A stretch of DNA of 64,000 nucleotides, taken from contig NZ_HE997627.1 of NCBI RefSeq assembly GCF_000312385.1, positions 870,066 through 934,065 on the forward strand, written 5' to 3'. The notes below the pieces were generated by a model. It did no database searches. It was not told the DNA's origin and was given only the letters and a program-made list of their open reading frames with translations. A program made the position numbers and the translations under genes. Within the stretch, counting starts at the first letter, position 1; every line of letters starts with the position of its first letter. Positions 6,996 to 14,521 of the stretch are shown one piece after another. The DNA is from Tsukamurella sp. 1534 (GTDB lineage: Bacteria > Actinomycetota > Actinomycetes > Mycobacteriales > Mycobacteriaceae).

Positions 6996-8477
6996 TCAGG
7001 CGGGGCTCTTGGGGTGTGCGATCCCCGCCGCGGCGTCCATGTCTTCCAGGGACATGCCCTTCGTCTCCTTGACGTACCGCGAAACGAAGAACAGCGACAG
7101 CAGTGCGAACCCGGCGTACATCGCGTACGCGAACACCAGCGACAGATCCGCGAGTTCCGGGAAGGAGACCGTGATGAGCCAGTTGGCGGCCCACTGGCCC
7201 GCCGCCGCCAGCGAGAGAGCGGCGCCGCGGATGCGGTTCGGGAACATCTCTCCCAGCAGGACCCACACCACCGGGCCCCAGCTCATCCCGAAGAACACGA
7301 CGAACAGGTTCGCGGCGACCAGGGCGATCGGGCCCCACGCGCCGTCGAGATGCGGAACCACCTCGCCGGCGGCGTTGCGCCCCTCCGTGGCGGTGCTGAA
7401 GCACACCGCCATGGTCGCCAGCGTGACGGTCATACCCGCGGAGCCGACCATCAGCAGCGGCTTGCGGCCGACCTTGTCGACCAACATGATCGCGACGATC
7501 GTGGTCGCGATGTTGACCACCGAGGTGAACACGCTGATCTGGAACGACTGCGATTCCTCGAAACCGACTGCCTGCCAGAGCATGTTGGAGTAGTAGAAGA
7601 TCACGTTGATACCCACGAACTGCTGGAACACGGACAGCAGGAGTCCCACCCAGACGATCGGGTACACCTTTCCGCCGGGGCCCTTCAGGTCACGCCACGA
7701 CGGCTTCGTATCGCCCTCGAGGCTCTCCTGGATGCGGGTGATGGTGATATCGAGGTTCTTCTCCCCGAACAGCAGCGTGAGCACCTTGCGCGCCTCGGGG
7801 ATCCGGTGCGTGGCGACCAGGAATCGGGGGGACTCGGGAATGGTCGTGGCCAGCACGCCGTACACCACCGCGGGAATCGCCATCGACAGGAACATCCAGC
7901 GCCAGGCGTCCAAGCCGAACCACAGCGGTTGGTTCGCGCCACCGGCGAGCTCCGCGAGCACGTAGTCGACCAGGAGGGCCAGGAAGATGCCCAACACGAT
8001 CGCGAGCTGCTGCAGCGACCCCAGGCGGCCGCGGATGCGGGCCGGCGACGTCTCCGCGATGTACGCCGGGGCGATCACCGACGCGATACCGACGCCGAGC
8101 CCGCCGACGATGCGACCGAACACCAACGTGACGATCTCGGGGGCGAGACCGGTGATCACCGCGCTCGCGAAGAACAGCACCGCCGCGATCTGCATGACGC
8201 GGAGGCGACCGATGCGATCGGCGATGCGGCCGGCCGTCATCGCGCCGGCGGCGGCACCCAGGAGCGCGGACGCCACCGCGAATCCCAGGACCGCGCCCTT
8301 CACCTCGAAGTCCTGCTCGATGGCTTTCACGGCGCCGTTGATCACCGCGCTGTCGAAGCCGAACAGCAACCCGCCGAGCGCCGCGACCGCGGCGATCAGG
8401 ACGATCCGGTTGCCCGCGGACTTCTCGTCCTCTCCGAATACCGACGGTTCATTCGAGAACCCTCCGCCACTTTCCAT
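6996..8477 (-). CDS. MFS sugar porter
   Basis: A 493-residue inner-membrane transporter of the sugar porter branch of the major facilitator superfamily, expected to import a sugar with protons. Twelve hydrophobic helices are visible, with family signatures GFDSAVINGA in helix 1, GRIADRIGRLRV, RIVGGLGVGIASVIAPAYIAE, PESPRFLVATHR at the end of helix 6, the substrate-binding QQFVGINVIFYYS in helix 7, and VDKVGRKPLL. The start at 8477 has an AAAGG ribosome site; the longer frame to 8501 does not. It is followed by the kinase and phosphorylase, so the imported solute is likely a disaccharide or glycoside. Confidence 0.9.
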   Translation of the reverse strand: MESGGGFSNEPSVFGEDEKSAGNRIVLIAAVAALGGLLFGFDSAVINGAVKAIEQDFEVKGAVLGFAVASALLGAAAGAMTAGRIADRIGRLRVMQIAAVLFFASAVITGLAPEIVTLVFGRIVGGLGVGIASVIAPAYIAETSPARIRGRLGSLQQLAIVLGIFLALLVDYVLAELAGGANQPLWFGLDAWRWMFLSMAIPAVVYGVLATTIPESPRFLVATHRIPEARKVLTLLFGEKNLDITITRIQESLEGDTKPSWRDLKGPGGKVYPIVWVGLLLSVFQQFVGINVIFYYSNMLWQAVGFEESQSFQISVFTSVVNIATTIVAIMLVDKVGRKPLLMVGSAGMTVTLATMAVCFSTATEGRNAAGEVVPHLDGAWGPIALVAANLFVVFFGMSWGPVVWVLLGEMFPNRIRGAALSLAAAGQWAANWLITVSFPELADLSLVFAYAMYAGFALLSLFFVSRYVKETKGMSLEDMDAAAGIAHPKSPA

Positions 8478-8600
8478 CTCAGGCCTTTCTCGTCGCTGCA
8501 ACCGCAGACGCCATGCGTGATACTCACCACATCTAATGCCATCCGCGCGGACTGGAGGCCACGAATTCCTCGGACGCGGCCGAACTACCGAAAACTTCGT

Positions 8601-9785
8601 TCAACTTGTGAACGTCGGCGCGGGGATCCCCTCCACCGCGAGCGCGAAGGCGCCGAGGATGTGCGTCCTCTCCCCCAGCTTGGCGGGAACGATCTGCAGA
8701 GACGCGGTGGCCGAGGGAACGCCGCACCGGTCGACGACTCCACGGATCGCGGGGATGAGAACCGGCGACGCCTGCGCCAGCTCCCCGCCGACGAGGATCA
8801 GCTCGGGGTTGAAGACGTTGCAGAGATCCGCGAGCGCCCGGCCCACCAGGCGTCCGACGTCCTCGAGCACGCGGACGCAGGCCCGCTGGCCCAGCCGCGC
8901 CTGGTCGGCGATCTCGGCGATGGTGGCGCGCCGCCCGAGGGTGGGTTCCAGCAAGCGGGACACGCGACCGGCCGAGACGAGGGTCTCCAGGCACCCCCGA
9001 TTGCCGCACCGGCACACGTCTCCGAACTCGTCCGTCGTCGTGTGCCCGATCTCTCCGGCGGTACCGGTCATCCCCGAGAAGACGTCGCCGTTGATGATGA
9101 GTCCCGCGCCGACCCCCTCCGACAACTTCAGGTAGGCCATGTCCGTCACCCCGATGCCCGCTCCCCAGCGGCGCTCCGCGAGTGCGCCGAGGTTGGCGTC
9201 GTTCCCCACCTTGACGGTCACGGGAAGGCCCAGCGCCCGAGTCGCGACCGCGGAGGCGTCCACACCCACCCAACCCGGCAGGATCGACGGGGAGCCCACC
9301 CTGCCCGTCGCGCGCTCGATCGGCGCCGGGAGCCCCATCCCGGCGCCGACCACCGTCGACCGATCCACGCCCGCGCGCTGCAGCACGTCGGTCAACAACG
9401 AGGATGCGACCGCCAGCCCCTCCTCCGCCGTGACCCCGATCGCGAGCTCGGCGCGCGTCTCCGCGAGGATCGTGTGGGAGAGATCGCCCACGGCCACCCG
9501 AACGTGCCTGTGCCCGTGATCGATTCCCACGACGTGGCCGGCCGCACGCACGAGGTGCACCGTCCGCCGCGCGCGGGAGCTGTCGGTCGCCACCGTTCCC
9601 TCACCGATGAGCGCGCGCACGATGTTCGACACCGTCGCCGTGGCCAACCCCGTCTCGCGCGCGAGATCCGCCTGGGTCAGATCTCCGTGCGCCTCGAGCG
9701 CGTGAATCACCCTGCGCCGATTCTGCTCACGGAGCGCACTCGGCGCCCCTGGGCGACCGGACCGTTCAGCCATGGCCGAGATCAT
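8601..9785 (-). CDS. ROK family transcriptional repressor
   Basis: A 394-residue ROK regulator. An N-terminal winged helix (residues 20-65, DLTQADLARETGLATATVSNIVRAL) precedes the sugar-kinase-like ROK domain with the ATP-like loop VGIDHGHRHVRVAVGDL, the sugar motif TGTAGEIGHTTTDEFG and the zinc motif CRCGNRGCLE. It is the first gene on the strand leading to the porter, kinase and GH65 genes and probably represses them until a sugar or sugar phosphate binds. A short inverted repeat, GTTCA-N5-TGAAC (8599-8613), sits at its stop codon in the gap before the transporter and could be an operator. ATG 9773 is an alternative start. Confidence 0.88.
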   Translation of the reverse strand: MISAMAERSGRPGAPSALREQNRRRVIHALEAHGDLTQADLARETGLATATVSNIVRALIGEGTVATDSSRARRTVHLVRAAGHVVGIDHGHRHVRVAVGDLSHTILAETRAELAIGVTAEEGLAVASSLLTDVLQRAGVDRSTVVGAGMGLPAPIERATGRVGSPSILPGWVGVDASAVATRALGLPVTVKVGNDANLGALAERRWGAGIGVTDMAYLKLSEGVGAGLIINGDVFSGMTGTAGEIGHTTTDEFGDVCRCGNRGCLETLVSAGRVSRLLEPTLGRRATIAEIADQARLGQRACVRVLEDVGRLVGRALADLCNVFNPELILVGGELAQASPVLIPAIRGVVDRCGVPSATASLQIVPAKLGERTHILGAFALAVEGIPAPTFTS

Positions 9786-9894
9786 GCCAGGATTTATGAC
9801 GCACCCCGGCGCATTCGGGCAGCACTAGCGCGGCCACGCATGCCTTCGACAAGCGACCGCGCCTCGAAACCCGGGCGGTCAGCAGATCGAGCAC

Positions 9895-9913
9895 CGATCT
9901 TAGGCTAACCTAA
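9895..9913 (+). promoter_or_regulatory. IdeR/DtxR-type iron box
   Basis: The 19 bases ending in TTAGGCTAACCTAA match the IdeR consensus TTAGGTTAGGCTAACCTAA at 15 of 19 positions, with the right half nearly perfect. It ends five bases before the GTG of the siderophore-binding lipoprotein gene, so iron-loaded IdeR would block its transcription. Confidence 0.75.
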
Positions 9914-9917
9914 TGCA

Positions 9918-10856
9918 GTGCTCACATGGACTCCCTCCGATGTCGACGTCGCTCCTCGGGTCAGCCGGCGTTCGCTGTTCCGCGGCGCCTGCGGGCTCGG
10001 CGCCGCGGCCCTCCTGTCGTCGTGCGACAGCTCCACCCCTGAGGAGACGCGCGACGACGATGCCCCGAAGCGCGTCGTAGCGCTCTCGACGGGCCACCTG
10101 GACTACTGCCTCGCCTTGGGCACGGTGCCGGTGGGCCTCGCCGTCGTCGCACCCGACGCGACCAACAGCACGGGAATCCCCCGGTTCATCAGGGACGCCT
10201 TCGGCGACAAGTACGACCTCGATGCGATCCAGATCGTCGGCGAACGCACTTCTCCGTCCCCGGAGAAGATCGCCGCACTGCAACCGGACCTGATCCTGAC
10301 CAACAAGCGCAACGACAAGTCCCTGAACGACCAGCTGTCCAGGATGGCCACCACCGTCCAGACCACCGGCGGTTCCGAGGCGTTCAAGGCCGACCTCGCC
10401 ATCGTGGCCGACGCCCTCAAGCAACCCCGGGCGGGCGAGAAGCTCCTCGCCGACTACGAGAACCGGGCCCGCGAATGGGGGCGAACCCGCGGGGACTCCG
10501 CCACGATCTCGCTGGTCCGAGCGCGCGGAGATCAGTACCTGTACTTCGGCGAGCTGGCGCTCGCGAGCATCGTCGGGACCGACGCGGGCCTCACCCGCCC
10601 TCCGGCCCAACGATTCACCGATGTGGCCAGCCGACCGCTCTCGCCGGAGGAGGTGGGCATGCTCGACGCCGACTGGCTCTTCTACTCCTTCCCGAAAGCG
10701 TCCCGCAGCCTGACGGAATCCGCACTGTGGCAGAAGCTTCCGGTCGTCGAACGCGGGCACGCCTTCGAGGTCGACGTCGATCCTTGGTTCGTCAACGCCT
10801 CCACCGTCGCCGCGGAGCGGGTCCTCTCGGACATGCAGAAATTCATGACGAAGTAG
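9918..10856 (+). CDS. Iron-siderophore ABC transporter substrate-binding lipoprotein
   Basis: A 312-residue FecB/FepB-type binding protein. The N-terminus has a twin-arginine motif (SRRSLFRG) and a lipobox (ALLSSC), so it is probably exported by Tat and lipid-anchored outside the membrane. The periplasmic-binding fold follows: PKRVVALSTGHLDYCLALG, then PEKIAALQPDLILTNKRND, and a C-terminal lobe ending TVAAERVLSDMQKFM. The GTG at 9918 is just after an iron box, which supports siderophore uptake under iron limitation. No permease or ATPase is adjacent. A decayed copy of its 3' end lies at 20567-20662, at the far side of the accessory block. Confidence 0.88.
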   Translation: MLTWTPSDVDVAPRVSRRSLFRGACGLGAAALLSSCDSSTPEETRDDDAPKRVVALSTGHLDYCLALGTVPVGLAVVAPDATNSTGIPRFIRDAFGDKYDLDAIQIVGERTSPSPEKIAALQPDLILTNKRNDKSLNDQLSRMATTVQTTGGSEAFKADLAIVADALKQPRAGEKLLADYENRAREWGRTRGDSATISLVRARGDQYLYFGELALASIVGTDAGLTRPPAQRFTDVASRPLSPEEVGMLDADWLFYSFPKASRSLTESALWQKLPVVERGHAFEVDVDPWFVNASTVAAERVLSDMQKFMTK

Positions 10857-10918
10857 CGCCACCGCGCTCTCCCTGCGCCGCATCGACCCGACTGACGAAC
10901 GATCAGCCCCTCGTCGCG

Positions 10919-11431
10919 CTACGGGCGACCGGGAGCGTCGAGACGGGCGTGCAGACCCCCCAGAAAGACTTCGAGCAGATCCGCCAGCTGGGCTCGCTGC
11001 TCTACACTCAGGTGCTCGACCAGCGTCGATTCGTGTGTCAGTAGGTCCGCGACCGAGATATCGATCCATCTGTGTCCGTCCGCAGTGAGTCCAACGTCGA
11101 TCGTGCGCGTACCGGCGGGAGTCCTTCGCACAGTCACCAGGCCTGCGGCCTCGGCCTTGGCGACTCGTTGAGTCATGGCACCGGCGCTGACCAGCGATTG
11201 GGCGGCGAGCTCGGCGGGTGCCAGCCGATACGGCTCACCCGCGCGCCGCAACATCGACAACAGGTCCATGGTCGCCCGGTCGATGCCGAGAGCTGCGAGC
11301 GTTCGGCGGCGCTCGTCCTCGAGGAGCTTCCCCGCCCGCCAGATACGGGTGATGATCTCGATGGAATCCGTGGGGGTGCCGGGCAACTCCCGCTGCCACG
11401 CCCGCACGATCTCTCCGGCAATATCCGCCAT
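10919..11431 (-). CDS. MarR family transcriptional regulator
   Basis: A 170-residue MarR repressor. The winged helix is clear: MDLLSMLRRAGEPYRLAPAE, the recognition helix SAGAMTQRVAKAEAAGLV, and the wing RRTPAGTRTIDVGLTADG, flanked by dimerisation helices. ATG 11431 follows an AAGGGG ribosome site; a TTG at 11434 is less likely. It is divergent from an SDR gene across a 48-base gap that holds two copies of a palindrome, so it probably represses both itself and the SDR. Confidence 0.88.
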   Translation of the reverse strand: MADIAGEIVRAWQRELPGTPTDSIEIITRIWRAGKLLEDERRRTLAALGIDRATMDLLSMLRRAGEPYRLAPAELAAQSLVSAGAMTQRVAKAEAAGLVTVRRTPAGTRTIDVGLTADGHRWIDISVADLLTHESTLVEHLSVEQRAQLADLLEVFLGGLHARLDAPGRP

Positions 11432-11447
11432 CAACGCGCCCCTTGTC

Positions 11448-11459
11448 TTTAGACCTAAA
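11448..11459. promoter_or_regulatory. MarR operator, copy 1
   Basis: Palindrome TTTAG-AC-CTAAA, 16 bases upstream of the marR-like start. An identical copy lies at 11485-11496, with centres 37 bases apart. Confidence 0.6.
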
Positions 11460-11479
11460 AATACTCTACTCTTCGACCC

Positions 11480-12217
11480 ATGAGTTTAGACCTAAATATG
11501 AACGCGGTAGTCACCGGCGGGAGCACGGGGATCGGGAAGGCGGTCGCGCGCAAGCTGATACACAGCGGTTGGGAGGTCTGGGTGACCGGGCGACGCCCGG
11601 ATGTGTTGCGCACGACCGCCGAGGAGATCGGCGCGCACCCCGTGTGCTTCGACGCATCGCAGCCCGATCAGATTCACGCCGCGCTCGCGGCCCTACCCGA
11701 GGAGGTGCACACACTGGTCAACAACGCCGGCGCCAATACCGAGTTCGGGCGTCGGACACTCGCGGATCCGTTGGCCGACCTAGCGGTCGGGTGGCAGGAG
11801 AATTTCAGGTCCAACGTACTGACCACCGTGCTGGTGACCGAGGCGCTCCGCGACCGGTTCACCACCGACGCCCGGGTGATCGCGATCGGCTCCATCGCCG
11901 CACGCGACGGAGGAGGAGGCAGCTACGGCGCGGCCAAAGCGGCGCTGGAGGCGTGGACGGCGTACGCGGCGTTCGACCTCGGCCCCCGCGGCATCACGGT
12001 CAACGTGGTGGCGCCCGGGCTGGTCGTGAACACGGAGTTCTTCGGCGGCGCACTCACCGACGACCGGCGCCGGAGACTCGTCGAACGCACAGCCACCGGG
12101 CGGCCGGGGTCGCCCGAGGACGTCGCCGAGCTGGTCGCGTTCCTGGCGAGCCCCGGCGCCGGACACATCACCGGGCAGGTCCTCCCCATCAACGGCGGCG
12201 CCCAACTCGCCCGCTGA
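11480..12217 (+). CDS. Short-chain dehydrogenase/reductase
   Basis: A 245-residue classical SDR oxidoreductase. The nucleotide-binding motif TGGSTGIGKAV, the NNAG motif (LVNNAGANTEFG), the catalytic Ser (IGSIAARDGGGG), and YGAAKAALE with Tyr and Lys are all present. The C-terminus ends GQVLPINGGAQLAR as in FabG-like enzymes. Two starts are possible, ATG 11480 and ATG 11498; neither has a ribosome site, and the second MarR palindrome lies between them, so if the shorter start is real the operator sits directly before the gene. It is divergent from the MarR gene and is its likely target. Substrate unknown. Confidence 0.87.
   Translation: MSLDLNMNAVVTGGSTGIGKAVARKLIHSGWEVWVTGRRPDVLRTTAEEIGAHPVCFDASQPDQIHAALAALPEEVHTLVNNAGANTEFGRRTLADPLADLAVGWQENFRSNVLTTVLVTEALRDRFTTDARVIAIGSIAARDGGGGSYGAAKAALEAWTAYAAFDLGPRGITVNVVAPGLVVNTEFFGGALTDDRRRRLVERTATGRPGSPEDVAELVAFLASPGAGHITGQVLPINGGAQLAR
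11485..11496. promoter_or_regulatory. MarR operator, copy 2
   Basis: Second exact copy of TTTAG-AC-CTAAA, lying within the first codons or directly before the SDR gene depending on which start is used. Repressor bound here would block SDR expression. Confidence 0.6.
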
Positions 12218-12258
12218 CCGTTCGGCAGAAAGTAGGAACTCGCGATGACACTGTCAGC

Positions 12259-12333
12259 ACTCCGTTCGTGTACAACCTGATTCGCATCGTCGGAGCGGCC
12301 TACCAGCTGCGGCTCGGGAGCACGGCGCTGTGA
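12259..12333 (+). pseudogene. Scrap of a LysE-type exporter gene
   Basis: A 24-codon stretch, without a start codon, ends at a TGA. Its translation contains YNLIRIVGAAYQLRLG, which resembles the conserved helix of LysE/RhtB exporters (GAAYLLWLG in many members). Nothing upstream continues the domain, so this would be a short remnant left between the SDR and TetR genes. The evidence is a single motif, and chance similarity is possible. Confidence 0.25.
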
Positions 12334-12374
12334 CGGTCGTACCGCAGCACCTCGTCGGCAACGACATTCGACCT

Positions 12375-13040
12375 CTATGGCCGAGCGGCGGCACCCCGCG
12401 TCAGGACCTCCAGGGCCTGCAGGCCGGCTCTGCTGACGTCTTCGTCGGTGAGCGGTCGGGGATTTCCCTCCAGGGATAACGCGGCCAGTCCTACCCATGC
12501 GCCGAAGAGGAAGTGCGACATCAGGCGTGCGTCATGGGGCAGCACCTCACCCGCGTCGATCGCGTCCTGGATCAGCTGCTCGAACGCGAGGCGCGAGCCT
12601 TCGAGCTGCTCATCGATACGCAAGTCGGACGCGGACACAATCGCGTCGGTACGCAACTGCCTACCGGTGAGGTAGCGGGTCAACGCCGGATGATCGATCA
12701 GGAGCTGGAGGTACGCGCGCCCCGTCGCGATGATGCGCTCAACGGCAGGACCGTCACCGCTGGTGACACTGGCAACCTCTGCGGTCGCTACCTCGAGGAG
12801 ATGCTCGGTCGTCGCCGCGACCAGGCCGTCCTTGCTGCCGAAATGCACATACACCGTTGCCGGCGAGACCCCCGCACGCGTGGCGACGTCCTCGATTCGC
12901 ACGGAATCCGGCGCAGTGTGGCCCAGGAGCTCCTCGGCGGCAGCGATGATCGCCGCGCGAGTCTTAGCCCGGCGCCGCTCGCCACGTGCTGCAGGCCCCG
13001 CCTGCTCAACGGTCGAAGTAGCCGACTTATCGATCGTCAT
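12375..13040 (-). CDS. TetR family transcriptional regulator
   Basis: A 221-residue TetR repressor. The N-terminal three-helix DNA-binding domain is clear (AAIIAAAEELL, IEDVATRAGVSPATVYVHFGSKDGL) and is followed by a helical ligand-binding domain. The frame stays open to 13136 and an ATG at 13130 has a GGAG ribosome site, but the extra 30 codons are Arg-rich and use A or T in about half of third positions, unlike the rest, so the ATG at 13040 is preferred. It is divergent from the oxygenase operon and the long palindrome at 13144-13186 lies between them. Confidence 0.87.
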   Translation of the reverse strand: MTIDKSATSTVEQAGPAARGERRRAKTRAAIIAAAEELLGHTAPDSVRIEDVATRAGVSPATVYVHFGSKDGLVAATTEHLLEVATAEVASVTSGDGPAVERIIATGRAYLQLLIDHPALTRYLTGRQLRTDAIVSASDLRIDEQLEGSRLAFEQLIQDAIDAGEVLPHDARLMSHFLFGAWVGLAALSLEGNPRPLTDEDVSRAGLQALEVLTRGAAARP

Positions 13041-13143
13041 CGTCGCAGATCGTAGTGCAGCTGAACGTTGTGCCCCACTTCTGCGCCGACGCACGGCCGT
13101 CGAGGCGGGTGGACGACGTGTCGGATGCATCATCACTCCACAA

Positions 13144-13186
13144 TAAATCAGAGCCAGACTCTAGACTAGAGTCTGACTCTGATTTA
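13144..13186. promoter_or_regulatory. Long palindromic TetR operator
   Basis: A 43-base inverted repeat with one mismatch pair, centred on base 13165. The inner arms are CAGACTCTAG and CTAGAGTCTG. It lies between the TetR gene and the oxygenase operon, 78 bases before the oxygenase ATG. The length suggests two overlapping dimers or a very strong single site. Confidence 0.75.
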
Positions 13187-13264
13187 CAGTGAGATTCGCG
13201 TTACAGACACGAGCTGTTGCACTTGCCCTGGTCGCGCGACATCTCACAAGTCAAGGAGAGAAAC

Positions 13265-14494
13265 ATGAGCACAGCCCTCACATCCGACAAGTCAGCACTG
13301 CGAGGCCCGCTGTCCGAAAGGGTGACCGAACTGACGGCGCTCGCTCGGATCCCCGGCGCCGAGGTGTACCTCGCGCCTGACGAGGTCGACTACGAAGCGT
13401 GGAGTCACGTCGGTGATCCACTCGCCGAGGATCTGATCGAGCTGATGCGTGAGAGGAAGATGATGGGCGGCGACCTCTACGTCAATGCCCGGAAGCTTGA
13501 GGTCGACGGTGCTGAAGAGGCAATCGCCTTCTTTCAGGACGTCGAGACTCTGCCGTCCTGGTTCGACCTCGACGCGATGCGGGCGGGTGGCAGCATGGGG
13601 CGCCGCAATCTTCTTGGAATGAACATCGGCACGCACTCCGCGCTGCCGTTCACTTACATCGACCCGGCGACGTCTGAAGTGATGTCCTCGACCGGTCGTC
13701 TCTCCGGCGGCAAGGGTGACTATCGGCGGCGGATGCTGGAGACGGTTGCGGGGTTCGTTGGCGCTCTCGATGCGGACGGCATGCTTCCCGGTGGCGAGCG
13801 TTGGATTCTGTGGGTTCGTATCCGTTTGCTGCATACGATGATCCGCCTTGGCATTCACCGCAGCGGACAGTGGGAGCGCCGTGACGAGGGAGCACCGATC
13901 GGCCAGCTCGCCACCGCGGCGTGCACGTACATCTTCGGGCAGCATCGCGTCAACGTGATCGAGTTCGCCGGTGGTGTCGTCAGCCAGGAGGAGCGCGACG
14001 GGTTCGCGTTGATGTGGCGCTGGGTCTCTCGCATCCAGGGTGCCAACAATCAGTTGCTCGGCCGCACCCACGCCGAGGAGTTCGAGCTCCAGTCTCGCCA
14101 GCACCAGTACTTGTACGAGCCGTGCGTCAAGGGCGCTGAACTGACCGAGAACGTTATCGCCGGCGCGACACAGATGGGCTACTTCGGTGGTTCGCGAGCT
14201 CTCAATCAGGCACTGTCGCGCCACCTGCTCGCCCCGAGGATGACGGCCACGCTGCCCGGCCGCGACGTCCGCGAATGCCTCGGCGTCGAGCCGGTCCCCG
14301 TAGCGGAAGCGGTAGTCCGCGCGGCATCGATCCTGCTGAGGATCCCGAACCAGCTCACCCGACTCAAAGTGGTGCGCAACTACTTCGACAAGAACGGTCA
14401 GAAGATCCTCGACCGCGCCATCGAACGCGGCCTGAACGGAGTCAAGCCTCAGTACCGCGGCACGCCGGTCCATGGCCGCCCGACCGACCAGTAG
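13265..14494 (+). CDS. MpaB/Lcp-type (DUF2236) haem oxygenase
   Basis: A 409-residue member of the oxygenase MpaB family (DUF2236), which includes the latex-clearing protein Lcp. The core WILWVRIRLLHTMIRLGI near residue 185 matches the Lcp segment whose histidine binds haem b, and the downstream helix VNVIEFAGGVVSQEERDGFALMWRWV is also typical. There is no signal peptide, unlike secreted Lcp, so it would act inside the cell on a small or membrane-associated substrate. Lcp cleaves an isoprenoid double bond to an aldehyde and a ketone; an aldehyde dehydrogenase follows directly, which fits such a reaction. Strong AAGGAGAG ribosome site. First gene of the TetR-controlled operon; GC at third positions is lower than in flanking genes. 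Confidence 0.82.
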   Translation: MSTALTSDKSALRGPLSERVTELTALARIPGAEVYLAPDEVDYEAWSHVGDPLAEDLIELMRERKMMGGDLYVNARKLEVDGAEEAIAFFQDVETLPSWFDLDAMRAGGSMGRRNLLGMNIGTHSALPFTYIDPATSEVMSSTGRLSGGKGDYRRRMLETVAGFVGALDADGMLPGGERWILWVRIRLLHTMIRLGIHRSGQWERRDEGAPIGQLATAACTYIFGQHRVNVIEFAGGVVSQEERDGFALMWRWVSRIQGANNQLLGRTHAEEFELQSRQHQYLYEPCVKGAELTENVIAGATQMGYFGGSRALNQALSRHLLAPRMTATLPGRDVRECLGVEPVPVAEAVVRAASILLRIPNQLTRLKVVRNYFDKNGQKILDRAIERGLNGVKPQYRGTPVHGRPTDQ

Positions 14495-14521
14495 CTCTCC
14501 TACCGCCGACAGGACACTCTC

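Noticed and set aside
8599-8613. GTTCA-N5-TGAAC as the ROK operator
   Set aside because: It overlaps the ROK stop codon and has only five-base arms; chance is likely, so it is noted under the ROK gene but not listed as a site.
6897-9908. A 1003-residue plus-strand frame
   Set aside because: Antisense to the sugar porter and ROK genes, His/Arg/Gln-rich, with no recognisable domain.
13041-13136. N-terminal extension of the TetR regulator to 13130 or 13136
   Set aside because: A GGAG site precedes ATG 13130, but the extra codons are Arg-rich and use A or T in about half of third positions, unlike coding DNA here.
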